From the NCBI GenBank assembly GCA_002448235.1, contig DIXF01000017.1, forward strand, positions 124,001-188,000: 64,000 bases of DNA. The letters run 5' to 3'. The DNA comes from Syntrophaceae bacterium UBA6087 (GTDB taxonomy: Bacteria > Desulfobacterota > Desulfomonilia > UBA1062). Under the pieces are notes generated by a model, which was not told the origin of the DNA, made no database searches, and saw only the letters and a list, made by a program, of their open reading frames with translations. Position numbers and translations under genes: made by a program. Below, in pieces: positions 1 to 7,604 of this stretch. Each line of letters begins with the position of its first letter. Within the stretch, counting starts at the first letter, position 1.

Positions 1-621
1 CACGGCCTTTGCGAGCATGGTCTTTCCGGTGCCCGGAGGGCCCACCAGCAGAACGCCCTTGGGGATCCTGCCGCCGACCTCGACGAACTTGGACGAGTTC
101 TTGAGGAAGTCGATGATCTCCACCAGCTCCTGCTTCGCCTCCTCGACGCCCGCCACGTCGTCGAATTTTATGTTGAGCTCGTCATCCATGTAGATCTTGG
201 CCTTGTTCTTCCCGAGCGACATGAACCCGGGCTGGTTGCCCGACATGCGCGTCACGATGAAGAACCAGATGCCGACGAAGAGCACCAGCGGCACCACCCA
301 GGACAGGACGCCCTGCACCATGGCGGACTGCTCCTCTCCCTTGAACGTTACCTTATAGTTTGCGAGCATGTCCGAGATCTCCGGGTCCACCCGGACGGTC
401 TTGAACTTCTGCTCTTTTCCTGCATTGCCTATGAGCTTGCCGTGAATCTCATTCTGCGTGACAGAGATCTCCGTCACCTTATTTGTCTTCACGAGATTAA
501 GAAAATTGCTGTACGGGATGGTTTCCACCACGAACATCGATGAGATATAACTTTGGGCGATCAAGACCACCCAGATCCCTATCAGTACGTACCATAGGGA
601 AAATTTGTAGCGTTTTTCCAC
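1..621 (-). CDS. ftsH: ATP-dependent zinc metalloprotease FtsH, N-terminal part (cut by window edge)
   Basis: Membrane-anchored AAA+ protease that degrades misfolded and short-lived membrane and cytosolic proteins. Only the first 207 residues are inside the window. The start is a GTG at 621, preceded by an AGGAGG about nine bases upstream. A first membrane helix covers about residues 9-26, a periplasmic domain about 27-112 and a second helix about 115-140. Then comes the start of the AAA domain, with Walker A GPPGTGKT at 194-201, seven residues from the window edge. The DDVAGVEEAKQEL signature precedes it. The HExxH zinc site must lie outside the window. The gene is divergent from msrAB. Confidence 0.95.
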   Translation of the reverse strand, partial: MEKRYKFSLWYVLIGIWVVLIAQSYISSMFVVETIPYSNFLNLVKTNKVTEISVTQNEIHGKLIGNAGKEQKFKTVRVDPEISDMLANYKVTFKGEEQSAMVQGVLSWVVPLVLFVGIWFFIVTRMSGNQPGFMSLGKNKAKIYMDDELNIKFDDVAGVEEAKQELVEIIDFLKNSSKFVEVGGRIPKGVLLVGPPGTGKTMLAKAV

Positions 622-680
622 GTAGATAATCCTCCTGGAGCGGTTTTCCTCCACGTTTTGGCGTGAGTTGCGTCTGAAGA

Positions 681-709
681 ACCGTATCAGGGTGCGATTC
701 GTTTTTCAA
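681..709 (-). promoter_or_regulatory. possible ftsH promoter
   Basis: On the minus strand a TTGAAA (-35-like, 709-704) is followed after 17 bases by TACGGT (686-681). The -10 is poor, so this is a weak sigma70-type match. The preceding GC makes the -35 resemble a heat-shock CTTGAAA, but no good CCCCAT-type -10 lies at the right distance. The position, 60 bases upstream of the ftsH GTG, is reasonable. Confidence 0.22.
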
Positions 710-856
710 GCACTATAATTTAGCCCTTTCCCATCGGCAGGGCCTTGTTTTCCAGGCCGCAGGCAGGCCGGCCCCAAGGGCTTTATATCGTTGAATCTCT
801 CGGAGGTTTTTCCGCGTCTAACCTATAAAAGCGGCTGTACTAAAAAGGAGACCGTC

Positions 857-1921
857 ATGATCGGACGCGGAATACCCCGGCTTCTCATTCCTCTATTTCT
901 GTTCTCTTCCGGGCAGGCAGCAGCATCGAGCCTGAAAGTCGAAAAGGCGACCCTGGCCGGCGGATGCTTCTGGTGCATCGAGTCGGTATTCGACCACACG
1001 GAAGGCGTGATCGAAGCCGTATCCGGATACACGGGCGGCCGAACCGAAAACCCCACCTATGAAGAAGTATCCTCGGGCACGACCGGCCACCTCGAAGCGG
1101 TGGAAGTGACCTACGACCCCTCCAGGATAAGCTATCCGGAGATCCTCCGGATATTCTGGGAGCAGATCGACCCCACCGATGGCGGAGGCCAGTTCGTGGA
1201 CAGGGGTTCCCAGTACCGGAGCGCAATCTTTTATCACAACGAAGAGCAAAGGCGCATCGCGGAAGAGTCTAAAAAAGCGCTGGACAAATCGGGAAGCTTC
1301 GGCAAGCCCATCGCCACCGAGATCAGGAAAGCTTCGGCCTTTTACCGGGCAGAGGAATACCATCAGGACTACTACAAAAAGAGCGCGCAGCGCTACGAGT
1401 TCTATCGCAGCCGCTCGGGCCGCGACCGGTATGTCAGCCCGTGCGCCAGGGGATTGTGCCCGGTGCCGGGGGCAGGAAAAAACGAAGAGAAGAGATCCGA
1501 ACAAGACCTGAAAATCCGCCTGAACCCCCTTCAGTACCACGTCACCCAGGAGTGCGGAACGGAAAAGCCCTTTGATAACGAGTACTGGAACAACAAGCGC
1601 GAGGGCATCTACGTAGACGTGGTTTCGGGAGAAGTCCTTTTCAGCTCCTCGGACAAGTACGACTCGGGCACCGGCTGGCCGAGCTTTACAAAACCCCTGG
1701 AGCCCGGAAACATCGAAGAGAAAACCGATAAGAGCCATTTCATGGTCAGGGTGGAGGCCAGGAGCAAAAAGGGGAAGTCGCATCTGGGGCATGTATTCGA
1801 TGACGGCCCTGCGCCCGCCGGCAAACGCTACTGCATGAATTCGGCAGCCCTGCGCTTCATCCCCAGGGAGGACCTTGAGAAGGAAGGATACGGCCGGTAT
1901 TTACAATATTTTGAAAAGTGA
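857..1921 (+). CDS. msrAB: secreted bifunctional methionine sulfoxide reductase MsrA-MsrB
   Basis: Repairs both S- and R-methionine sulfoxide in envelope proteins. The start at 857 is chosen because AAGGAG lies six bases upstream; an in-frame ATG at 791 has no good site. A signal peptide (about residues 1-23) predicts export. The MsrA domain follows, with the catalytic Cys37 in GGCFWC and resolving cysteines in CARGLC near its C-terminus. The MsrB domain fills the last 130 residues, with catalytic Cys326 in RYCMNSAALRF. The usual MsrB resolving Cys in SGCGWPSF is Thr here (SGTGWPSF). A Cys in TQECGTE could replace it, as in MsrBs with an alternative recycling cysteine. Length 354 aa. Which thiol donor reduces it in the periplasm is not visible. 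Confidence 0.93.
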   Translation: MIGRGIPRLLIPLFLFSSGQAAASSLKVEKATLAGGCFWCIESVFDHTEGVIEAVSGYTGGRTENPTYEEVSSGTTGHLEAVEVTYDPSRISYPEILRIFWEQIDPTDGGGQFVDRGSQYRSAIFYHNEEQRRIAEESKKALDKSGSFGKPIATEIRKASAFYRAEEYHQDYYKKSAQRYEFYRSRSGRDRYVSPCARGLCPVPGAGKNEEKRSEQDLKIRLNPLQYHVTQECGTEKPFDNEYWNNKREGIYVDVVSGEVLFSSSDKYDSGTGWPSFTKPLEPGNIEEKTDKSHFMVRVEARSKKGKSHLGHVFDDGPAPAGKRYCMNSAALRFIPREDLEKEGYGRYLQYFEK

Positions 1922-2220
1922 GGACACACCCCTCGCCGGTCCAACCGCCTGCCGGAAAAGACAAAATTGTCCAACGCGGGCTTCCTCATCCAAATTTGGC
2001 CCATAAAGATTTTTCTGCGTGATCGTCCCTCCCCTTGGGGTTTTTCCATGTCATCCCGCAACCTGTTTTAATTACATATACTATTCATTGAATCCCCCTT
2101 GCTTTCCCGTCGCCCGTATCCTTGTAGAAAAGTGGAAGGCCCTTTGCAAAGGATACTCGCATACCGCGTGCCCTCTCACCGGCCATGCGGGATTTCCAGC
2201 GATTTTTTCGGAGAAGCGCG
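1922..2220. other. intergenic region before asnB
   Basis: No convincing gene. A TATACT (2077-2082) could be a -10 element for the downstream asparagine synthase, but no matching -35 is seen. In-frame codons upstream of 2221 exist but would mask the N-terminal cysteine of AsnB. Confidence 0.4.
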
Positions 2221-4134
2221 ATGTGCGGTATTGCAGGGGTTTATAATCATCGTTCGGGCGATTTTCGCGATTCGGCCATGGAGGAAGCGCTTTCCCTCAT
2301 GGACTACCGGGGCCCCGACGGCTCGGGCATATATGGAGACGACGACATCATCCTGGGCCACAGGCGCCTCGCCATCATCGACCTGAAGACCGGCGACCAG
2401 CCCATGGCGAACGAGGACAGATCCGTCTGGGTGGTGTGCAACGGCGAGATTTTCAACTATGTGGAGCTGCGTGAGGGGCTTAAGCGGCGGGGCCACGTCT
2501 TCTCCACGACCTGCGACATCGAGGTCCTCGTGCATCTCTACGAGGAGCACGGGCCGGATTTTCTCCCGCTGCTCAACGGCCAGTTCGCCTTTGCCCTGTG
2601 GGACGTGCGGAAGAAACGGCTCATGCTGGCGCGGGACAGGTTCGGGATAGCCCCCCTCTTCTATGCCTCCCGCGGGAAGAGCCTCATCTTCGCCTCTGCA
2701 GTCAAGGCGCTGCTTCCGTTTACGGGCGCGCCCCGGATAGACCCGAAAGGCCTCTGCCAGGTCTTTACCTTCTGGAACACCCTTGCCCCCCGCACCGCGT
2801 TCGAAGGGATCTCCCAGCTGAAGCCGGGCGAGTGCATCATCCACGAGAGAGGCGGCGGCAGGTCTTTTCTCTACTGGGATATCTCCTTCCCCTGCAACGG
2901 CGAACACGATATCGTCCGGCAGGAGGACGCCGTGGAAGGCATCCGCGAGATCCTCGACGACTCGACGGCCCTGCGGCTGCGCTCCGATGTCCCGGTGGGC
3001 GCATACTTAAGCGGGGGGCTGGATTCGAGCATCCTCACCTCCCTGATCACGCGCCACACCCCGACCATGGAAACCTTTTCCGTGAGCTTTCAGGACCCCG
3101 ACTACGACGAGTCGGCCTTTCAGCTTGCCATGGGAGCAAAGCTCGGCACCACCCACCATGTCACGAAGGTGTCCTCCGGCGACATCGCTTCCGTGTTCGG
3201 CGACGTCATCCGGCACACCGAGACGCCGGTATTGCGGACCGCGCCGTCGCCCATGTACATGCTCTCCAAGCTGGCGCGCAGCCACGGGATCAAGGTGGTG
3301 CTCACCGGGGAGGGCGCCGATGAGATCTTCGGGGGCTACGACATCTTCAAGGAGGCCAGGATCCGCAGGTTCTGGTCGAAGCTGCCGGATTCAAAGCTGC
3401 GGCCGCTCCTTCTCTCCAGGCTCTATCCGTACTCGCCCGTTCAGATGAAGCGCTCGGGCAGGCTCCTGGTCTCGTTCTACAGAAACGACCTCGCGGCAAC
3501 GGATCACTTCGGATACTCCCACCTCCCCACCTGGAGAAACACCTCTTCCATCAGGGAGTATTTCCATAAAGATATCCGGGAGAGCATAAAAGATTACGAC
3601 CCGATCGAGGAACTCCGGCCGCACCTGAGCCCGGACTTTTCCTCCTGGCACCCCCTGAACCAGGCCCAGTACCTGGAGATGAAGCTGCTGCTGGCAGGGT
3701 ACCTCCTCTCCTCCCAGGGAGAGCGCATGGCAATGGCCAACAGCGTGGAGGGCAGGTATCCGTTTCTGGATCACCGCCTCGCCGAGTATGCCGCCCGCAT
3801 TCATCCGTCGCTCAAGCTTAAGGGCCTCAAAGAGAAGTTCATTCTCAAAAAAGCCTTCATGGACAGGCTTCCTCCCGAGATCTTTACCCGGATAAAACAG
3901 CCCTACGGAGCGCCGAACAAGGAGCCATTCTTTGCGGACGGCACGCTGAAAGATCCCTTCGCACGGTATCTGTCCGAAAATGCCCTGAATACCGCGGGCG
4001 TCTTCCATCACGGCGCCGTGGCCAGGCTCGTGGATAAGTGCGGAGCGGCACCGGGCCGCCTGGGTTTCCGCGACAACAGCGCACTGGTGGGCATCCTCTC
4101 GACGCAGATCCTCTGCCGGCACTTCTGCCCGTAA
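2221..4134 (+). CDS. asnB: asparagine synthase (glutamine-hydrolysing)
   Basis: Makes asparagine, or another amide, from aspartate, ATP and glutamine. The N-terminal class II glutaminase begins MCGIAGVYN; Cys2 becomes the nucleophile after Met removal, which fixes the start at 2221 even though an upstream in-frame ATG exists at 2185. The synthetase domain carries the PP-loop SGGLDSS at residues 264-270 and the GEGADEIFGGYD motif. At 637 aa it matches the long AsnB class, which also includes amidotransferases of exopolysaccharide loci and compatible-solute amidation. No such partner genes are adjacent, so asparagine synthesis is the default. It is followed by a 186-base gap and aroF. Confidence 0.9.
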   Translation: MCGIAGVYNHRSGDFRDSAMEEALSLMDYRGPDGSGIYGDDDIILGHRRLAIIDLKTGDQPMANEDRSVWVVCNGEIFNYVELREGLKRRGHVFSTTCDIEVLVHLYEEHGPDFLPLLNGQFAFALWDVRKKRLMLARDRFGIAPLFYASRGKSLIFASAVKALLPFTGAPRIDPKGLCQVFTFWNTLAPRTAFEGISQLKPGECIIHERGGGRSFLYWDISFPCNGEHDIVRQEDAVEGIREILDDSTALRLRSDVPVGAYLSGGLDSSILTSLITRHTPTMETFSVSFQDPDYDESAFQLAMGAKLGTTHHVTKVSSGDIASVFGDVIRHTETPVLRTAPSPMYMLSKLARSHGIKVVLTGEGADEIFGGYDIFKEARIRRFWSKLPDSKLRPLLLSRLYPYSPVQMKRSGRLLVSFYRNDLAATDHFGYSHLPTWRNTSSIREYFHKDIRESIKDYDPIEELRPHLSPDFSSWHPLNQAQYLEMKLLLAGYLLSSQGERMAMANSVEGRYPFLDHRLAEYAARIHPSLKLKGLKEKFILKKAFMDRLPPEIFTRIKQPYGAPNKEPFFADGTLKDPFARYLSENALNTAGVFHHGAVARLVDKCGAAPGRLGFRDNSALVGILSTQILCRHFCP

Positions 4135-4320
4135 AAAGACAGCGCGACCATCGGCCTGGGCGGCATTGACGGGCCTGCCCTCCCCTGTCAGGAGTATACA
4201 TCGATTTTGGTGTTTCCAATGCCGGTGTTTTATGTTACTATTCATAGAAACAACGGCAGAGGCATCCCCCCTGCATTTTCAATGACGCGGCTTTGGGAGG
4301 ATGCGAAAGGATGAGAGCCC

Positions 4321-5334
4321 ATGATTATCGTTCTGAAACCGGGATCGACGAAACAGCAGGCCGAAGAGATACTTCAGATGATCGAATCCGTAGGCCTGAA
4401 GCCCCTCTTCATGCCCGGCACCGAGCGCACGGTGCTTGGCGCCATCGGGGATGAGCGCAAGCTGGGAGGGCTCCACCTGGAAAGCCATCCGATCGTGGAG
4501 AGGATAACACCGATTCTCACCCCGTATAAGCTCGTGAGCAGGGACATACGGCCCTCGGGCACGATTGTGGAAATCGGGGGCGCAGCGGTGGGCGGCGGCC
4601 GGTTCACGGTCATCGCCGGGCCGTGCGCGGTGGAGAGCCGCGAGCAGATGCGCGACACGGCCATGGCCGTGAAAAAGGCGGGGGCTCACTGCCTCAGAGG
4701 CGGCGCCTACAAGCCCAGGTCGAGCCCGTACAGCTTCCAGGGTCTGGGTGAAGAAGGCCTGAAAATCCTCCACGAGGTTTCAAGCGAAACCGGGATGCCC
4801 GCAGTGACCGAGGTCGTGGAGACACAGGATGTGCCGCTCGTGGAGCAGTATGCCTCGGCGTTCCAGGTCGGCGCCCGCAACATGCAGAACTTCCGGCTGC
4901 TCAAGGCCTTGGGCAAAAGCGAAAAGCCCGTCATCCTCAAGCGCGGCATGTCCGCGACGCTCGAAGACCTGCTCCTGGCGGCCGAGTACATCGTCTCGGA
5001 AGGGAACCCGAACGTGATCCTGTGCGAGCGGGGCATCCGCACCTTCGAGACCGCGATGCGCAACACGCTGGACCTCGGCGCCATCCCCTTTATCAAGCAG
5101 CACAGCCACCTGCCGGTCATCGTGGACCCTTCCCACGGCACCGGGGTAAGGGAATATGTGGGCCCCATGGCAAAGGCGGCAGCAGCGTGCGGGGCGGATG
5201 GAATAATACTCGAAGTCCACTGCGACCCCACGCATGCCCTGTCCGACGGCCAGCAGTCGCTGTACCCCGATCAGTTCGAGCGCCTCATGGCCGAGCTCAA
5301 GCCCTTCGTGGAGGCAGCCGGAAGGAAGCTCTGA
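4321..5334 (+). CDS. aroF: 3-deoxy-7-phosphoheptulonate (DAHP) synthase, type I-beta with ferredoxin-like regulatory domain
   Basis: First step of the shikimate pathway: phosphoenolpyruvate plus erythrose 4-phosphate. At 337 aa it has an N-terminal ferredoxin-like domain (about residues 1-70, MIIVLKPG start), as in Thermotoga-type enzymes feedback-inhibited by aromatic amino acids. The catalytic barrel shows AGPCAVES, KPRSSPYSFQG, the RGIRTFE segment and DPSHGTG. The start has AAAGGATGAG just upstream; the ATG ten bases earlier is in another frame. No other aromatic-pathway gene is nearby. It ends 25 bases from the convergent amidohydrolase. Confidence 0.95.
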   Translation: MIIVLKPGSTKQQAEEILQMIESVGLKPLFMPGTERTVLGAIGDERKLGGLHLESHPIVERITPILTPYKLVSRDIRPSGTIVEIGGAAVGGGRFTVIAGPCAVESREQMRDTAMAVKKAGAHCLRGGAYKPRSSPYSFQGLGEEGLKILHEVSSETGMPAVTEVVETQDVPLVEQYASAFQVGARNMQNFRLLKALGKSEKPVILKRGMSATLEDLLLAAEYIVSEGNPNVILCERGIRTFETAMRNTLDLGAIPFIKQHSHLPVIVDPSHGTGVREYVGPMAKAAAACGADGIILEVHCDPTHALSDGQQSLYPDQFERLMAELKPFVEAAGRKL

Positions 5335-5359
5335 TCCATAAAGGATGTCGAAGTGCCGG

Positions 5360-6256
5360 TCAGGCCGTCCCGGCAAGCCGGGAACCGGCCATTCCCGCAA
5401 GCGCGGCGAAGTTGTCTCCCAGGAGCTTTCTCCTGACGCTCTCCTGGGGGAAGAGCCTTTCGATCCTCCGCTTGATGAAGCCGTAGTCGTACCTGCCGTG
5501 CTCGTCGTGGAACCCGTACGGGCCGTCGGTCCCGAAGAGGAGCCTGTCGGGGCCGAGGTATGCGACGATGTCCCGGGTGGCCTTCTCGCTGACGTACGAG
5601 GTCTGGGAAAGGTCGAAGTACACGTTCGGGATTGACAATGCTTCCCTCCACATGTCCGAGTAGTCCGGAAACCCGGTGTGGGCGAGGATGAGCTTCAAGC
5701 CCGGCGCTGCGCGCAGCAGCCCGCCGATCTCCCCCTCTTCGCCGAAGCCCCGGTGGATGAGCAGGGGCTTGCCCATCCCGGCAAGTACCTTGGCCACGGG
5801 CAGGAGCTCTATCGGGGCAAAATGATGCCAGAACGGGTGAGCCTTTACGCCAATAAAGCCCGGCATGTCCCTGTACCTGTTCAGCTCTTCCACCGGATTC
5901 TTCTTCCCCTTCGGGTTGACGAACGCCCAGCCGAGAAAGCGGTCGGGGTTTTCGCTCACCGCATCGAAGACCGGCCCGTTCTCGGGGTCCCTCACGATCT
6001 GATACGGCTTGCCCAGAATCTTGACCTCACCCTTGGGGGTGAAATTGGATATGAGGCGCCTTCCCAGCCCCCTCAGGCTTCTGCTCTCAAGAAACTTCTG
6101 AAGGATCCCCAGCATGAACTTCGGCGGCTCCGCGAAAGGCTCGATCATGGAGCCCATGAGTGCGGTCTTCTCCACCCCGGCGCGATCCATTTCCTTCAAG
6201 AAATCCGCTTTGGTGAACACCCTCTCTTCGAGATGGTAGTGGCAATCGATTATCAT
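5360..6256 (-). CDS. amidohydrolase family protein (metal-dependent hydrolase, Amidohydro_2 type)
   Basis: A 298-aa TIM-barrel hydrolase. The metal-binding HxH is at the N-terminus (MIIDCHYHLEE), followed by a conserved LAHTGFPDY strand end and GTDGPYGF near the C-terminus, the usual pattern of Amidohydro_2 decarboxylases and hydrolases. The start at 6256 is preferred because GGAGGG lies five bases upstream; the ATG at 6301 would add 15 residues of leader without family similarity. The substrate cannot be deduced. It is convergent with aroF and isolated from other catabolic genes. Confidence 0.8.
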   Translation of the reverse strand: MIIDCHYHLEERVFTKADFLKEMDRAGVEKTALMGSMIEPFAEPPKFMLGILQKFLESRSLRGLGRRLISNFTPKGEVKILGKPYQIVRDPENGPVFDAVSENPDRFLGWAFVNPKGKKNPVEELNRYRDMPGFIGVKAHPFWHHFAPIELLPVAKVLAGMGKPLLIHRGFGEEGEIGGLLRAAPGLKLILAHTGFPDYSDMWREALSIPNVYFDLSQTSYVSEKATRDIVAYLGPDRLLFGTDGPYGFHDEHGRYDYGFIKRRIERLFPQESVRRKLLGDNFAALAGMAGSRLAGTA

Positions 6257-6420
6257 TGCATCCCTCCAAAGGATAAAATTGCTACCGGATAATATAATCA
6301 CGAGGGAGTAAAGAGGAAGCCCTCTGTGACGTTACACCCACGCCCTCAAGGTCTGATCTCTATCGGCTTATAACGTACGCTCAATGTATTCTATCATATT
6401 GTTGTGTTAAGAGTAATTAT

Positions 6421-7416
6421 GGCTTTGAAAATAAAGGCGGAATCATCATCTACCAGACACCGGAAGGCAAGACCGAACTGGAAGTCAAGCTGGAACGGGA
6501 AACCCTCTGGCTGAACCAGTACCAACTGGCGGATCTCTTTGAGACGGACCGGACCTCGATTCTCAAACATATTAAAAACATCTATGAAACGGATGAACTG
6601 TCTGAAAGCTCAACTTGTGCAAAATTTGCACAAGTTCGAAAAGAAGGCGGAAGGTCGGTCACAAGGCAGGTCCTGCACTACAGCCTCGACATGATCCTGT
6701 CCGTCGGGTACCGCGTCAACTCGAAGCGCGGCACGCAGTTCCGCATCTGGGCGAACAGGGTCTTGAAAGAATACCTGATAAAGGGCTACGCCCTCAATGA
6801 AAAGAAGCTCTTCGAGCGGGAGAAGGAGCTGCGGGCGCTGAAGACGGGCATCCAACTGCTGGAGCGCAGCATCCTCAACCAGGCCCGCGGGCTGGACCAG
6901 GCGCAGTCACTTGCCCGGATCATAGCGGATTTTTCCCAGGGCTTAAGCATCCTGGACGATTATGACAACCAGCGCCTGGACGCGACCGGCCGTACGGAAA
7001 AAGAGGCGGCCTCCATTTCCTATGAGGAGTGCAAGGAAGTCATCGGGCAGATAACGGATGAGTTCAACTCCGCACTGTTCGGGCATGAAAAGGACGAAAG
7101 CTTTCACAGCTCCATCGGACAGATTTATCAGAGCTTTTCAGGCAAAGACCTCTATCCCTCGCTGGAAGAAAAAGCGGCGGTCCTTCTGTATCTCATCGTG
7201 AAGAACCACTCCTTCGTGGACGGCAACAAGCGGATAGCAGCCGCTATTTTCCTCTACTTTCTCGACAAGAACGGCATGCTGTACCGTGAGGACAGGACCA
7301 CGCTCATCGACGGGAACACCCTGGCATCGCTCACACTGATGATCGCCGAAAGCAATCCCAAGGAGATGGAGACCGTGAAGAGGATCATCATGAGCATACT
7401 GAACAGGAGCAGGTAA
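6421..7416 (+). CDS. RhuM family / Fic-DOC domain protein, 5' end lacks a start codon (probable frameshift)
   Basis: The frame reads uninterrupted from at least 6421 to the stop at 7416 (331 codons, the usual RhuM length). It has the N-terminal RhuM region (IIIYQTPEGKTELEV, then ETLWLNQYQLADLF) and a C-terminal Fic/DOC motif HSFVDGNKRIAAA. No ATG, GTG or TTG occurs in this frame before the internal ATG at 6691. An ATG with AAGAG upstream does lie at 6419, but one frame off. The simplest reading is a one-base indel just after the start. The Fic motif lacks the second arginine of AMPylators and is closer to Doc. RhuM genes often lie in type I restriction loci, and an hsdM scrap follows directly. 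Possibly a pseudogene. Confidence 0.7.
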   Translation, partial: GFENKGGIIIYQTPEGKTELEVKLERETLWLNQYQLADLFETDRTSILKHIKNIYETDELSESSTCAKFAQVRKEGGRSVTRQVLHYSLDMILSVGYRVNSKRGTQFRIWANRVLKEYLIKGYALNEKKLFEREKELRALKTGIQLLERSILNQARGLDQAQSLARIIADFSQGLSILDDYDNQRLDATGRTEKEAASISYEECKEVIGQITDEFNSALFGHEKDESFHSSIGQIYQSFSGKDLYPSLEEKAAVLLYLIVKNHSFVDGNKRIAAAIFLYFLDKNGMLYREDRTTLIDGNTLASLTLMIAESNPKEMETVKRIIMSILNRSR

Positions 7417-7420
7417 CTGT

Positions 7421-7506
7421 GAGCAGCGCGACGACGGCGTGAGCTACGGCGATTTTCTTGAGCAGCTCACCTGCCTGCTGTTCCTGAAATGGCGGACGAG
7501 TACGGC
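7421..7506 (+). pseudogene. remnant of type I restriction methylase hsdM N-terminus
   Basis: Translation from 7421 gives EQRDDGVSYGDFLEQLTCL, continuing LLFLK. This matches the conserved N-terminal segment of HsdM, typically DGVSYGDYxEQLTYLLFLKMADE. After LLFLK a one-base loss shifts the frame, and the next frame reads MADEYGD. No other HsdM motif (such as NPPF) follows, because the sequence turns into a fragment of an unrelated RND gene at about 7507. It begins a few bases after the RhuM-family stop, so the two probably belonged to one restriction-modification locus. Confidence 0.6.
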
Positions 7507-7603
7507 GACCGCCTCGTACCGGCCGGCTGCGCTCCCTTTCAGCCCCTTTTCCTCGGCAGCAGGGCATAAGTCCATGAACACATAATGCGCAGGCTCCTCC
7601 GGG
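7507..7603 (-). pseudogene. 97-bp remnant of an RND permease gene
   Basis: Aligns without gaps to 30827-30923, inside the RND permease of the second pump, with about nine mismatches. On the minus strand it stays in frame and encodes PEEPAHYVFMDLCPAAEEKG, equivalent to PEEPANYVFMGLGPAAGEKG of the intact protein. It has no start or flanking homology and abuts the stop of the patatin gene. It may be the last piece of another RND gene or a copied fragment. Confidence 0.65.
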
Positions 7604-7604
7604 A

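Noticed and set aside
885..1792. Long minus-strand ORFs (up to 299 aa) opposite msrAB
   Set aside because: They are shadows of the high-GC coding strand; no signal or family motif, and the msrAB frame has all catalytic motifs.
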